DNA of 64,000 nt from Clostridium uliginosum (GCF_900112485.1 NZ_FOMG01000018.1:23115-87114), one strand, 5' to 3'; numbered from the stretch's first letter, positions 18,207-27,287 are shown. Notes: generated by a model from the letters alone, not told the origin. Made by a program: numbers and translations.

Positions 18207-19120
18207 TATTTAATGCCTCCTTCCATAAGTTCCATATATCTTTCTTCCAATCCTCTTCTATTTCTATAAATTTCACAAACTTCAACATCTTCATTTATTA
18301 GCTTTTTAACTAATTTAGGAATCATATTTTTTTCTAATAATATGTGTATTTCTTTTCCTTCTAAAGTACTATGAATTATATAAGGTATATTTTTAATTAT
18401 TCCAAGTACCTTATTTTTATCAGTATTTGTAATTAACGTCATACTGTCTTTTTTTGTATCAATATTTTGTCCTTGTATTTCTTCTGTTGATTGAATCACA
18501 CCCTGGTTTATAAAGGCAACTCTATCACACAAATTTTGTACTTCGCTTAAAATATGAGATGATATAAATACTGCCATTCCTTTTTCTTTTGCAGCTTGCT
18601 TAATTACTGCTCTAAAATCTAATATTCCTGAAGGATCAAGTCCATTAGTTGGCTCATCTAATATTAACAACTTAGGATTTCCTATTAATGCAGCTGCAAG
18701 TCCTAACCTTTGTTTCATTCCCAGTGAATACTTTCCTACCCTATCATCGATTCTACCTTCAAGCCCCACAAGTTTAATTAATTCTTCTACTTCTTTTTTA
18801 GATACTTTTCTAATTCTTGCAATTTGCATCAAATTTTCTCTTCCTGAAAGATATTTATAAAGTTCTGGATTCTCAACTACTGCCCCAACATCCTTTAATG
18901 CCCGTTCTTTATCTTTAATTAAATTATGTCCACATATTGTTATATCTCCACTTGTTTGAGTTATAAGTCCAACTAACATCCTTATAGTAGTAGTTTTTCC
19001 TGCACCATTAGGTCCTAAAAATCCGAATATTTCTCCTTCTTTTACTGAAATATCTATACCTTTTATTATTTTTCTCTTCCCTAATGTTTTGCAAACATTA
19101 TTTATCTCTAAAACATTCAT
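18206..19120 (-). CDS. ABC transporter ATPase, BcrA type
   Basis: 304 aa. It has Walker A GPNGAGKTTT (about 38-47), the signature YSLGMKQRLGLAAALIG, Walker B LLILDEPTNGLDPSG and the H-loop ISSHILSEVQ. The C-terminal 90 residues are the variable domain typical of BcrA-like ATPases that drive ABC-2 exporters. AAGGAGGAGAAAAA precedes the ATG. It is the first gene of a two-gene operon with the permease. No two-component system is adjacent, so there is no specific hint of bacitracin sensing. Confidence 0.9.
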   Translation of the reverse strand: MNVLEINNVCKTLGKRKIIKGIDISVKEGEIFGFLGPNGAGKTTTIRMLVGLITQTSGDITICGHNLIKDKERALKDVGAVVENPELYKYLSGRENLMQIARIRKVSKKEVEELIKLVGLEGRIDDRVGKYSLGMKQRLGLAAALIGNPKLLILDEPTNGLDPSGILDFRAVIKQAAKEKGMAVFISSHILSEVQNLCDRVAFINQGVIQSTEEIQGQNIDTKKDSMTLITNTDKNKVLGIIKNIPYIIHSTLEGKEIHILLEKNMIPKLVKKLINEDVEVCEIYRNRRGLEERYMELMEGGIK

Positions 19121-19137
19121 TTTTTCTCCTCCTTATC

Positions 19138-19310
19138 TTAAAGCACATTTTTTTAAAATAACAACCAGTATGCTGGATTAACTTAATATCATTCTTCGTT
19201 GACATAATGTACCCATAGACTCCGCAATGAGTGAATTGTATCTCCTCGTCTAATACCAAATATCAGTCGCATGCTTTTGACTATTATTTTCTTTCATGTT
19301 CCTAACTATA
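19138..19310. repeat. Long variant of the GGCATAT palindromic repeat
   Basis: The left arm (AAATAACAACCAGTATGCTG, 19157 on) and right arm (TTTGACTATTATTTTCTTTC, then ATGTTCCTAA, to 19310) match the family. About 100 bp of unrelated DNA lies between them (about 19185-19275, containing CTCCGCAATGAGTG). This copy may be an internally enlarged version or two half copies. It lies in the 458-bp gap 19121-19579. The rest of that gap is AT-rich, with an imperfect hairpin around AATAGAGCC (19440) and GAGCTCTATT-like sequence (19505). Confidence 0.5.
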
Positions 19311-19579
19311 AGATAAATTATAAATACAATACCTTAATAAATAATTACTTAAATTCTTAACTTTTATTAAATATTCTTAATTTTTTAACAATTTAATCTC
19401 TTAACTATTAATGCCAACGTTACATTAGTAATACAAAAAAATAGAGCCTGTACTATAATTTAATATCAACTTTAATAAGTATAATTATAAATTAATAGCT
19501 AAGCTCTATTTTTACATTTTTGTTTAATATGCCTAATATATTTATCATTCTTAACCCTAAAATCCCATATTTCCTATAT

Positions 19580-19828
19580 TTATAAAAATAATTGTATTAT
19601 AATTAGCACTACGACCCCTGGTATTCCCAAAAAACCTGCAATTAAAGCTGTAACTGCATTAATACTTAATGAGAAATTAAAGTTAGCTCCAACTAAATTA
19701 ACCAAATATAATATAACAACTCCTAATATTCCATTTAAAATTATTTTTAATGGCCACTTAAGTAGTTTTATTATTACAAATAATAAAACTATTCCTATCA
19801 ATCCATATATTAAATATTGTTCATTCAA
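19580..19828 (-). CDS. bofA: Pro-sigma-K processing inhibitor BofA family protein
   Basis: The start is taken as TTG at 19828 (fMet-NEQYLIYGLIG) because GGGGG at 19836-19840 lies correctly before it; the GTG at 19849 would place that site inside the gene. This gives 82 aa with two or three membrane segments (IYGLIGIVLLFVIIKLL, then IILNGILGVVILYLV) and the C-terminal INAVTALIAGFLGIPGVV that defines the family. In Bacillus BofA holds the SpoIVFB protease inactive in the outer forespore membrane. Location after yaaL and near recR is the conserved arrangement and supports a spore former. Confidence 0.88.
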   Translation of the reverse strand: MNEQYLIYGLIGIVLLFVIIKLLKWPLKIILNGILGVVILYLVNLVGANFNFSLSINAVTALIAGFLGIPGVVVLIIIQLFL

Positions 19829-19848
19829 ATTTAATCCCCCTTTTATCA

Positions 19849-20124
19849 CTATTTTCCTGAAATGTTTTTTTGTAATACATATTCATGACTTACACTAAGC
19901 CCCCTTGACTTTGCAATAAGTAATAAATATTCATATCTCTTTTTTGCTACCTCTTCTGAATAAATTGCGACTTCTATCAATTTAGAATCATTAACATTAT
20001 TAAACATACTTCTGGCTGCATCAATTTCTGATTTTGCAATTTCCATCTGTTCTAAAAGTTGTTCATTTATATCTAATCCGTCTGTTTTATCTAATAAATA
20101 TTCCAATATATTTCTTTTATTCAT
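19849..20124 (-). CDS. yaaL: DUF2508 (YaaL-like) protein
   Basis: The start is ATG at 20124 (MNKRNILEYLLDKT) with GGAGGTGAATAT before it, giving 91 aa. The protein is mostly alpha-helical and charged, with a pattern typical of DUF2508/YaaL: LLEQMEIAKSEIDAARSMFN, then the motif IYSEEVAKKRYEYLLLIAK. Function is unknown. The family is found between recR and bofA in Bacillus and Clostridium, as here, with bofA only 20 bp downstream. Confidence 0.8.
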   Translation of the reverse strand: MNKRNILEYLLDKTDGLDINEQLLEQMEIAKSEIDAARSMFNNVNDSKLIEVAIYSEEVAKKRYEYLLLIAKSRGLSVSHEYVLQKNISGK

Positions 20125-20307
20125 ATATTCACCTCCAAACATCCTATTACAATTTTATCCATATGTTTGGAGGAGTATACTTAATTTCTATATTTTTCTT
20201 AAATAGTAGCACTTTTTTTAATTTTTCATATAGTGATAGTATAAGAAGCTTTTCACTCATATCAAACAAAAAGGTTCTAACTCCCATCTATATGACACCT
20301 TTTTTCT

Positions 20308-20332
20308 GGAACCCACTTAATTGTTGGGTTCC
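20308..20332 (+). terminator. Hairpin with plus-strand T-run, no obvious gene
   Basis: GGAACCCA and TGGGTTCC (loop of about 9 nt) are followed on the plus strand by TTTTAATTT. There is no plus-strand gene before it, and the minus strand has no T-run. It may end an unseen short transcript or be a bidirectional stop after recR. The remainder of gap 20125-20499 is AT-rich, with a palindromic repeat copy at 20455-20499. Confidence 0.4.
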
Positions 20333-20454
20333 TTTTAATTTAGGTATATAAGTTCCAATAAAGTTTGTTCATTAATATAAATCTTAGAATATTTATAAAT
20401 GTTATGACTCACCAGTATAGTGAGGAACTTATATAGAAAATTTATGATATATAT

Positions 20455-20500
20455 AAGAAAATAACAAGTCAGAGATGTGACGTATATTTTGAATATGCCT
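20455..20500. repeat. GGCATAT palindromic repeat abutting recR stop
   Basis: AAGAAAATAACAAGTCAGAG is followed by ...TTTTGAATATGCC. The GGCATATTC end starts directly after the TAA stop of recR, so the repeat's flanking TA is part of the stop codon. Confidence 0.6.
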
Positions 20501-21096
20501 TATATTTCTTTTCTGCCTTCTAAAGCTTTAGACAATGTTACTTCATCAGCATATTCTAAATCTCCACCTACTGGTATTCCAGCTGCAATTCTAGTTACTT
20601 TAACATCAAGAGGTTTTAATACTTTTGCTATATACATTGCTGTCGCTTCCCCTTCTATATTAGGATTAGTTGCTAAAATAACTTCTTTTATCTCTTCATT
20701 CATTCTTGCAACAAGTTCCCTAATTTTAATATCTTGTGGTCCTCTTCCTTGCATAGGAGATATGTTTCCGTGTAATACATGATATACTCCATTATATTCC
20801 TTAACCTTTTCCATAGTCATTATATCCTTTGCTTGTTCTACAACACATATAATACTCTTATCCCTATTAGGATTTGAACATAATGGACAGGGATCCATGT
20901 CTGTAAAATTTCCACATGTTGAGCAATATTTAATAGTTCCTCTTGCTTTAACTAAAGCAGTGGCAAACTCTCTTACCTCATCAGCTGGAAGATTTAAAAT
21001 ATGTAAAGTTAATCTTTGAGCAGTCTTTTTACCTATGCTTGGCAATTTTGCAAATTCCTCTATTAACTTCTCTATAGCTACTGGATAAAATTCCAT
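20500..21096 (-). CDS. recR: Recombination mediator RecR
   Basis: 198 aa, the standard length. The helix-hairpin-helix [17 protein letters not shown] (about 16-32), C4 zinc finger [18 protein letters not shown] (about 57-74), TOPRIM-like [16 protein letters not shown] and C-terminal [20 protein letters not shown] are all present. RecR works with RecF and RecO to load RecA on gapped DNA. It is third in the conserved dnaX-ybaB-recR cluster, 170 bp after ybaB. Confidence 0.95.
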   Translation of the reverse strand: MEFYPVAIEKLIEEFAKLPSIGKKTAQRLTLHILNLPADEVREFATALVKARGTIKYCSTCGNFTDMDPCPLCSNPNRDKSIICVVEQAKDIMTMEKVKEYNGVYHVLHGNISPMQGRGPQDIKIRELVARMNEEIKEVILATNPNIEGEATAMYIAKVLKPLDVKVTRIAAGIPVGGDLEYADEVTLSKALEGRKEI

Positions 21097-21181
21097 AATT
21101 CATTTCTCCTTACTATATTTCTTACTTGTTATTTTTTTAATATGCCTTATATATTGTCCATTGGTACAGTGTATGAATTTT

Positions 21182-21230
21182 AAAAGCATACAGTATGAAA
21201 GAAAAACCCTTCACATTCTGTATGCTTTTT
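21182..21230 (-). terminator. Hairpin between ybaB and recR
   Basis: AAAAGCATACAG and CTGTATGCTTTT form a 12-bp stem, with Ts on both sides. It could attenuate read-through from dnaX-ybaB into recR. Half copies of the GGCATAT repeat flank it (21127-21149 and 21237-21265). Confidence 0.55.
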
Positions 21231-21265
21231 GTTAGTTTAGGCATTATTTTTTTGAATATTCCTTA

Positions 21266-21607
21266 TTAAAATAATCCACCTGGCATTCCACCTGTTAACT
21301 TGCCCATCTTACTACTGCTCTCTTCTTCTGCTTTTTTTAATGCTTCATTAACTGCAGTAAGTACTAAATCTTCAAGCATTTCTACATCATCTGCATCTAC
21401 TACTTCAGGCTTTATATTAATTGCTTTTACTTCTTTTTTACCAGTTACTGTTACAGAAACAGCTCCGCCACCTACTGATACCTCAAATTCTTTTGTTTCA
21501 AGATCCTTTTGCATATCTTCCATTTGTTTTTGAAGTTTTTGTGCTTGCTTCATAAGATTATTCATGTTTCCCCCGCCGAAACCTCCAGGGAATCCTGCTT
21601 TTGCCAT
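21266..21607 (-). CDS. ybaB: YbaB/EbfC nucleoid-associated protein
   Basis: 113 aa. It has a Gly/Phe-rich start ([20 protein letters not shown]), the amphipathic helix [20 protein letters not shown], the [15 protein letters not shown] strands and a helical C-terminus [16 protein letters not shown]. These are the features of YbaB dimers that bind DNA. It lies between dnaX and recR as in most bacteria. AAAGAGGAGGATTTTT precedes the ATG. Confidence 0.95.
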   Translation of the reverse strand: MAKAGFPGGFGGGNMNNLMKQAQKLQKQMEDMQKDLETKEFEVSVGGGAVSVTVTGKKEVKAINIKPEVVDADDVEMLEDLVLTAVNEALKKAEEESSSKMGKLTGGMPGGLF

Positions 21608-21710
21608 AAAAATCCTCCTCTTTATATAAGTAATAAATTTCTATCCTTTATTATAAAACATTTTCTTAATCTTTACTATACTAAACTATATTATTTTAGT
21701 ATAGTACTAT

Positions 21711-23354
21711 TTATTCATCATATACATCAAATGGCATTCCCTCTAGCTTTTGTTTTAATATCTCTTCTTTATTTTCTTGCTGTGCTTCGTCTTTTCCTAC
21801 TTCATATCTTACTATTATTTTATCTTTTAAACTTTCAGAAAACACCTCATTAACAAGTTTTTTATATTCTTGCTTTTCTAATCTATCCTTATTAAAGGCA
21901 TATGATGCTTCATATATTAAAGTAACAATTCCATTTTCTACTTTATAAGGCCTTGCAGTTACAATAGATGCATAAACAACCATAGCTCTTCTTGCTTTAA
22001 ATGCTTCTAAAATTTCTGACCATGATCTCTTAACTTCATCAATAGTTAATGAAGACCCTGTATTTATCTCTAAATTATCTTCTTTAATATATGTTTTTTC
22101 TGCTTTTACATTCTCTTTAACATTAGAAGTACTATAATTTATATTATTGTGTTTAGGTGGATTTTCTTGTTTTGCTACTACTTTAATGTTTCCACTCTTT
22201 AAGTTTTCCTCAAGCTTATTTATTCTAGCTAACATAACTTCACTTGAAGTATCATATTCGATCTTGCACATTTTTATTATACTAAGCTCTAAATATAATC
22301 GGCTTTGTTTACTAAGCTTTGAATTAGTTTCTCCTTCTTGAAGAATTCTAATACTTCTCATTATTTCTTCAACTCTAATTCTCTTCCCTTGTTCTTTTAT
22401 CATTTCAATATTTTCAAGTGACATATCTAAAATTTCTTCTGGCTTATTAGAAACCTTAACCATAAGTAAATTTCTAAAGTGTCCTATTAAGTCCTTAATA
22501 AACAAGTGCATATCTTTTCCTAAGTACACAAGTTTATCAATTATAATCATGGATTTTTCAACATTTCTATCTATAACTGCATTAGTTATGTCAAATAAAT
22601 GCTCATCAGTTACAAGACCTAATATACTTATTAAATCCTCATACTGAATGTGATTATCACCCATTGCTATTGCTTGATCTAATATACTGAGTGAATCTCT
22701 CATTGCACCATCTGCAACCCTAGCAATTAATTCTAAACTCTTATCATCCACAAGAATGCTTTGACTTTCAGCAATCTTTCTTAATCTAGCTGAAATTTCT
22801 TTTTGATTTATTCTTTTAAAATCAAAACGTTGGCATCTAGATAATATAGTTATAGGAAGTTTTTGAGGATCTGTTGTTGCTAATATAAATATTACATTAC
22901 TAGGTGGTTCTTCTAATGTCTTTAAAAATGCATTAACTGCACCTCCAGATAACATATGAACTTCATCTAATATATAAATTTTATATTTACACTCTTGGGG
23001 TGGGTACTTAGTATCATCAATAATATCTCTAATCCTATCTATTCCATTATTAGATGCTGCGTCAAGCTCCGTTACATCAATCGCTAAACCATCATTTATT
23101 TTTTTACACATATCACATTCATTACAAGGCTCACCATCTCTTAAATCAAGACAATTTAAAGCCTTTGCCATAACTTTAGCTGTGGAAGTCTTACCTGTTC
23201 CTCTAGTCCCACAAAAAAGATATGCATGTGCAATTCTATCGTTTAAAATTTCATTTTTTAATGTTGTAGTAATATGTTCTTGCCCTACTACATCATTAAA
23301 AGTCTTTGGTCTCCATTCCCTATATAATGCTGTATATCCCAAAGGCTTCTCCAC
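21711..23354 (-). CDS. dnaX: DNA polymerase III gamma/tau subunit
   Basis: 547 aa. It begins YTALYREWRPKTFNDVVGQE, with Walker A CGTRGTGKTSTAK (about 48-60), a zinc module CLDLRDGEPCNECDMC, Walker B YILDEVHMLSGGAVNAFLK and the sensor TILSRCQRFDF. The C-terminal third (about 370-547) is the less conserved tau-specific part. It loads the beta clamp and joins polymerases at the fork. It heads dnaX-ybaB-recR. A programmed frameshift for a short gamma form was not evident. The 420 bp upstream hold repeat copies only. Confidence 0.95.
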   Translation of the reverse strand: MEKPLGYTALYREWRPKTFNDVVGQEHITTTLKNEILNDRIAHAYLFCGTRGTGKTSTAKVMAKALNCLDLRDGEPCNECDMCKKINDGLAIDVTELDAASNNGIDRIRDIIDDTKYPPQECKYKIYILDEVHMLSGGAVNAFLKTLEEPPSNVIFILATTDPQKLPITILSRCQRFDFKRINQKEISARLRKIAESQSILVDDKSLELIARVADGAMRDSLSILDQAIAMGDNHIQYEDLISILGLVTDEHLFDITNAVIDRNVEKSMIIIDKLVYLGKDMHLFIKDLIGHFRNLLMVKVSNKPEEILDMSLENIEMIKEQGKRIRVEEIMRSIRILQEGETNSKLSKQSRLYLELSIIKMCKIEYDTSSEVMLARINKLEENLKSGNIKVVAKQENPPKHNNINYSTSNVKENVKAEKTYIKEDNLEINTGSSLTIDEVKRSWSEILEAFKARRAMVVYASIVTARPYKVENGIVTLIYEASYAFNKDRLEKQEYKKLVNEVFSESLKDKIIVRYEVGKDEAQQENKEEILKQKLEGMPFDVYDE

Positions 23355-23638
23355 CTTTCTATTTCCATTAAGGCATTTTTAAATAAATAATTAATCAGTT
23401 GTCTTGTCTTTTTTGTACTATATTGTATCGACAAATATAGCTAATAACAACAGTATTAACTGCATTCACTTTCTTGTCTAGTTTAAAAAGTTCTAAGAAT
23501 CTTTGACTAGTTATTTATTTTACAATTCCTAAATCTATATTTATTATACACCAATAGTTTAATAAATAGATAAATTACTCATAATTTGTTTCAACTTAAC
23601 TTATCACAAGGTATTTATTTTATGTTAAAATGAATATC

Positions 23639-23739
23639 AGGCACATTCAAAAAATAACAGATCAATATACTTATATATTGGTACTATTCAAAAAAATAAC
23701 AAGTCAGTATGCTAGCCTATTTTGTTTTATGTGTCTTAG
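23639..23739. repeat. GGCATAT palindromic repeats, nested or tandem copies
   Basis: A first left arm (CAGGCACATTCAAAAAATAA) is followed by ATTGGTACTATTCAAAAAAA, a second left arm, then AGTCAGTATGCTAGCC and a closing ATGTGTCTTA. One copy appears inserted in or beside another. It lies 40 bp before thyA in the gap 23355-23776. A further partial copy sits at 23371-23397. Confidence 0.6.
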
Positions 23740-23776
23740 TTAAAATCCACTGAAAAAATTTTAGGAGGTACTAAAA

Positions 23777-24568
23777 ATGAGTTTATATGATGATAAATAC
23801 TTATCGATAGCTAATGATATTCTTAAAAATGGATATTTTGATAATAATAGAACAGGGATACCAACTTATAAATTGCCTCATCAAATCATGCAATTTAATT
23901 TAGAAAAAGAATTTCCTATTTTAACAACAAAATTTGTAGCCTTTAAAACCGCTGTTAAAGAACTTTTATGGATTTTTAAAGATCAGTCTAATAACGTAAA
24001 GGATCTTCAAGAACAAAACGTTAGTATTTGGGATGAATGGATGATGCCTGATGGAACTATAGGTACTTCATATGGTTGGGTTATTAAAAAGTTTGATCAA
24101 ATTGATAAGCTTATAGATTCTTTAAAAAATAATCCTCAAGATAGAAGAATGATGCTTAATTTATGGCAAATACCATATTTAGATGGAGGAGCTCTTTACC
24201 CATGCTGCTTCCTTACAATGTGGGATGTAACAGATGGTAAACTTAATTGTATGCTTGTACAAAGGAGTGGAGACTGGGGACTTGGTGTACCTTTTAATAC
24301 AACACAATATGCTGTATTGGTACATTTACTAGCACAAGTTACTGGCCTTAAGCCCGGCTTATTTACTCATGTAATTAATAATGCACATATATATGAAAAC
24401 CAAGTAGAAGGTTTAAATCTTCAATTAACTAGACAATCTGAATCTTATGAAGCACCAAAACTTTGGATTAATCCTGAAATTAAAGATTTCTATAACTTCA
24501 CACCTGATGATATTAAGCTTGAAGATTATAAACACCATCCATCAATTAAAATGGAGGTGGCTGTTTAA
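23777..24568 (+). CDS. thyA: Thymidylate synthase
   Basis: 263 aa, matching ThyA length. It has the [18 protein letters not shown] start block, the nucleophile Cys in [14 protein letters not shown] (near 141), the phosphate/nucleotide block [18 protein letters not shown] and the His-Tyr motif [14 protein letters not shown]. It converts dUMP to dTMP using methylene-tetrahydrofolate and releases dihydrofolate. TAGGAGGTACTAAAA precedes the ATG. Its stop codon shares a base with the dfrA start (TAATG), so both are co-translated. Confidence 0.95.
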   Translation: MSLYDDKYLSIANDILKNGYFDNNRTGIPTYKLPHQIMQFNLEKEFPILTTKFVAFKTAVKELLWIFKDQSNNVKDLQEQNVSIWDEWMMPDGTIGTSYGWVIKKFDQIDKLIDSLKNNPQDRRMMLNLWQIPYLDGGALYPCCFLTMWDVTDGKLNCMLVQRSGDWGLGVPFNTTQYAVLVHLLAQVTGLKPGLFTHVINNAHIYENQVEGLNLQLTRQSESYEAPKLWINPEIKDFYNFTPDDIKLEDYKHHPSIKMEVAV

Positions 24569-25059
24569 TGATTTCGATTATTGTAGCTATTGCTAAAAAT
24601 AATATTATTGGAAATGATAATAAATTAATATGGCATATTTCTGAAGATTTAAAAAGATTTAAAGAAATTACAACAGGAAAAACAATGATTATGGGAAGAA
24701 AAACATTTGAATCTCTTCCTGGTGTGTTACCTAATAGACATCACATAATTTTAACAAGAGATCAAAGCTTTAATGTAGATTCAGATCAAGTTACTGTAGT
24801 AAACAATTTTAATTATTTAATTGATAAATATTCTAAAATTGAAGAAGAGGTTTTTGTAATTGGTGGTGGAGAAATATATAATCAAATTCTCCCTTATGCA
24901 AATAAATTATACTTAACTAAAATAAATCAAAACTTTGATGGAGACACTTACTTTCCTAAAATTAATTATGATGAATTTAAAACAGAGTATACCTCTGAAG
25001 AAATTATTGATGAGAAAAGTGGTTTAAGTTACAAATTTGTAGATTTGTTAAGACTTTAG
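24568..25059 (+). CDS. dfrA: Dihydrofolate reductase
   Basis: 163 aa. It has the N-terminal SIIVAIAKNNIIGNDNKLIW with the substrate-binding region, EDLKRFKEITTGKTMIMGRK (NADPH-binding MGRKTFESLP), LPNRHHIILTRD and FVIGGGEIYNQILPYA (IGGGxxY). It regenerates tetrahydrofolate from the dihydrofolate made by ThyA, its coupled upstream gene. There is no sign of plasmid origin, and codon use resembles thyA. Confidence 0.95.
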   Translation: MISIIVAIAKNNIIGNDNKLIWHISEDLKRFKEITTGKTMIMGRKTFESLPGVLPNRHHIILTRDQSFNVDSDQVTVVNNFNYLIDKYSKIEEEVFVIGGGEIYNQILPYANKLYLTKINQNFDGDTYFPKINYDEFKTEYTSEEIIDEKSGLSYKFVDLLRL

Positions 25060-25077
25060 ATTTTTACTTTATTATAA

Positions 25078-25110
25078 ACTCTGTTTTAAAACTGTGTTGA
25101 TATTATATAC
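25078..25110. repeat. Solo end of the MITE-like repeat
   Basis: AACTCTGTTTTAAAACTGTG, then TTGATATTATA, matches the inverted end of the MITE family. It lies 15 bp before a complete copy without its own partner. Confidence 0.55.
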
Positions 25111-25124
25111 ATATTTAATTTATT

Positions 25125-25416
25125 CGCTCTGCTTTAATATAGTGTTGATATTGTTACATTTTTATGAAGTGTGCATTAAAATTCGACTTTTAGAACTCTT
25201 AAGTGAGAGTCCAAATTTTATATTTGGTATCTCAAACTTACTCAGCGAACGAATGTGAGTCGAGTTTCCTTGAGTATTGTCACATTAGTTGTTTGTCCAA
25301 AACTCGTTTTTGGAGCAAGCTGGAATGGGACTATACTCATTTAGATGTTCTTAAGTCTAATTCTTTAGCACACTGAACAATATGTAACAATATCAACACG
25401 GTTTTAAAATATAGCC
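25125..25416. mobile_element. MITE-like element, copy A (292 bp, with 68-bp module)
   Basis: The ends CGCTCTGCTTTAATATAGTG and, inverted, GGCTATATTTTAAAACCGTG are both followed by TTGATATTGTTAC. AATTTATT is duplicated exactly on both sides (25117-25124 and 25417-25424). Non-coding. Inside, positions 25203-25270 hold a 68-bp two-hairpin module that copy D lacks at the same point. The element lies downstream of dfrA. Confidence 0.82.
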
Positions 25417-25442
25417 AATTTATTAAATATTACTATTAAAAG

Positions 25443-25514
25443 AAAAACAATAGGATAAGAAAATGAGGGCATTTCATAAATGAAATTCCCTCATTTTCTT
25501 ATCCTATTGTTTTT
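25443..25514. terminator. Very long perfect hairpin, probable bidirectional terminator
   Basis: The arms at 25443-25469 and 25488-25514 are perfectly complementary over 27 bp. The 18-base loop can pair further (ATTTCAT with ATGAAAT). Both strands end in a T-run. It sits between the convergent thyA-dfrA and SRP RNA genes. The stem is far longer than a normal terminator. Confidence 0.6.
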
Positions 25515-25560
25515 GTCATATATCGTTAATCCTATTGAAGAGTAACCTAATTTAATGTTC

Positions 25561-25589
25561 TAAAAAAAAATCCTTCATTCTAGTGAAGG
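25561..25589 (-). terminator. Terminator of the SRP RNA gene
   Basis: On the minus strand CCTTCACTAG/AATGAAGG forms a short hairpin followed by nine Ts, about 10 bases after the RNA 3' end. Confidence 0.8.
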
Positions 25590-25597
25590 TTATTTAT

Positions 25598-25870
25598 AAA
25601 CCGTGCACCTCGCTTCGTTAAAAATTCCCTATACGTTACCCTTGCAGTTAGCTCAGACCAGATTAGTCCACGGCACACGAAAGTATCCACTTATCGCTGC
25701 TTCCTTCCGGACCTGACGAGGTTCATGGGCTTCCATTGCGTGGGACCCAGTCATCAACACCACTTACAAGGGTCAGACTATAAAAAATTAATACCTCTAC
25801 GAGGAATTCAATCCTGCTATAGCGGATTGCAGGTTACAGGGCACCGCTAACTCCCCATCTAGCACGGCAA
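25598..25870 (-). ncRNA. ffs: Signal recognition particle RNA, large type with Alu domain
   Basis: About 270 nt. The 5' end is TTGCCGTGCTAGATGGGGAG and the 3' end GGTGCACGGTTTA, which pair as helix 5 starts. The conserved Ffh-binding hairpin GTCAGGTCCGGAAGGAAGCA lies near 25701-25720. GTAAGTGGTGTTGATG, TGGGTCCCACGCAA and GAGCTAACTGC match the Bacillus scRNA order. It binds Ffh and targets nascent membrane proteins. It begins directly after the 3' CCA of tRNA-Ser(GGA), so both are probably one transcript. Confidence 0.95.
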
Positions 25871-25960
25871 TGGCGGAGAGAAAGGGATTTGAACCCTTGA
25901 TAGAGTTGCCCCTATACACGCGTTCCAGGCGTGCTCCTTCGACCACTCGGACATCTCTCC
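25871..25960 (-). tRNA. tRNA-Ser (anticodon GGA)
   Basis: 90 nt, class II with a long variable arm. The anticodon stem-loop is CACGC CTGGAAC GCGTG. The T-arm is GGGTTCAAATCCC and the encoded end is GCCA. Acceptor GGAGAGA pairs with TCTCTCC. The 3' end abuts the SRP RNA. Confidence 0.96.
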
Positions 25961-26118
25961 ATAAAACCATTAGCATCACTCATTTTAGCATGAACATGTA
26001 TTAACATATAATCAACGTTCTGCCTTTTGACACTTGTTAATGATAACATATATACTTTTTTAATTCAATAGGAAGATTTACTAATAAAAAATTGTGTGAA
26101 ATTATTTTTTTAAATTTA

Positions 26119-26185
26119 GGCTATGTTTTAAAACAGTGTTGATATTGTAGTATAAAGCTCATGGACAGGGGAATTCACTTAAAAC
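26119..26185. repeat. MITE-like repeat, one-ended fragment
   Basis: GGCTATGTTTTAAAACAGTG, TTGATATTGTAGTATAAAGC and TCATGGACAGGG match the left end and first internal bases of copies C and E. No partner end follows. It lies in the gap 25961-26280, which otherwise shows only the AT-rich promoter region of tRNA-Ser. Confidence 0.6.
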
Positions 26186-26280
26186 ATATTGTAAAATTTA
26201 ATATTTTCAATTTTTTATTTAGTAATCTTTTATTCTTTTTATATTTGTAATATTAAAATTAATGAAAATTTTTGATAATA

Positions 26281-26838
26281 TTATTTAATCTTTAATTTTT
26301 TTAAATATACTACATTATTTGTTACAAGGTTATATGTAATAACACCACATACTATACCCAATATACCTCCTACCAATACATCTGAAGGATAATGAACATA
26401 TAAGTATAATCTTGAAAAGGCTATAGCTATTGCTAATATAAATGCACAAATTCCAAGTTTCTTATCAGCTTTAGAAATTATTGTTGCAGCCGCAAAAGAA
26501 GACATTGCGTGACCAGAAGGAAAAGAGAAATCTAATGGTGCTGTTATAAGTAATTCTATAACTTTATTTACATTAAATGGCCTTACTCTACCTACAAGTG
26601 GTTTTAAGATAACACTTCCTATTACTCCACTTAAAATCAATGCAAGCATCATTATTAATCCATGCTTTCTATATTTCTTTGTAAATATAAATATTAAAGA
26701 TATTATAATCCATATGAATCCTCCATTACCCAATTCAGTTATAAAAGGAATAATTTTATCCATTATGCGATTATGTAAATTAATTTGTATAAAATTTAAT
26801 ATATCTACATCTATACTTTGAATAAATTGCATACACAT
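26281..26838 (-). CDS. PAP2 family membrane phosphatase
   Basis: 185 aa with five to six membrane segments. The three PAP2 motifs are KPLVGRVRPF (about 82-91), PSGHAMSSF (about 111-119) and RLYLYVHYPSDVLVGG (about 141-156). These give the acid phosphatase/phosphotransferase active site facing outward. The family includes BcrC-type undecaprenyl-diphosphatases, which recycle the cell-wall lipid carrier, and related lipid phosphatases; the substrate cannot be fixed here. It is monocistronic, with a 449-bp AT-rich upstream gap (26839-27287) where only the tRNA terminator was seen. Confidence 0.88.
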   Translation of the reverse strand: MCMQFIQSIDVDILNFIQINLHNRIMDKIIPFITELGNGGFIWIIISLIFIFTKKYRKHGLIMMLALILSGVIGSVILKPLVGRVRPFNVNKVIELLITAPLDFSFPSGHAMSSFAAATIISKADKKLGICAFILAIAIAFSRLYLYVHYPSDVLVGGILGIVCGVITYNLVTNNVVYLKKLKIK

Positions 26839-27229
26839 CTCCCACTTTAATTTTATTTGTTTTTTATTATTTTCTTCAAACTCTACTAATATAAATATTA
26901 TATATTAATTGTTATTATATCATTTACTACAAATACAATGATATTGATATAGTCAGTAATATATTACTTTTTAGTTTGGTAAAACCATTTCTGTAGTTTC
27001 CCCTCTTCACCTATATAATATTCTTGCCATATCACCTTAATTTAGCTGAAAAAATCCACTGTAACTAATGTATTTATATCATATAAGAACAAAAAGTTTA
27101 TGGTGTTGGATTATTAGATGTTATCTAAAATCAAACTTATTTATTACAGTTTTTATTGCAATTTAGTTGGTAAATCAAACTTAAACACGTTAAATTGCGA
27201 TAATATTTAAGCAATTCTCTAAAACATAA

Positions 27230-27270
27230 AAGTGCCTTAACTCCTAGTAAATCTAGGGTCTAAGACACTT
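27230..27270 (-). terminator. Terminator of tRNA-Ser(CGA)
   Basis: On the minus strand AAGTGTCTTAGACCCTAG pairs with CTAGGAGTTAAGGCACTT (minor mismatches), followed by TTTATG. It lies 18 bases after the tRNA. Confidence 0.7.
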
Positions 27271-27287
27271 AACTCATACATAAATAT

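Noticed and set aside
16974..19120. Bacitracin-resistance operon (BcrAB with regulator)
   Set aside because: The ATPase/permease pair is BcrAB-like, but there is no adjacent sensor kinase or response regulator, so substrate cannot be claimed.
25797..25979. 60-aa minus-strand ORF
   Set aside because: It overlaps the SRP RNA and tRNA-Ser genes completely; the sequence is explained by those RNAs.
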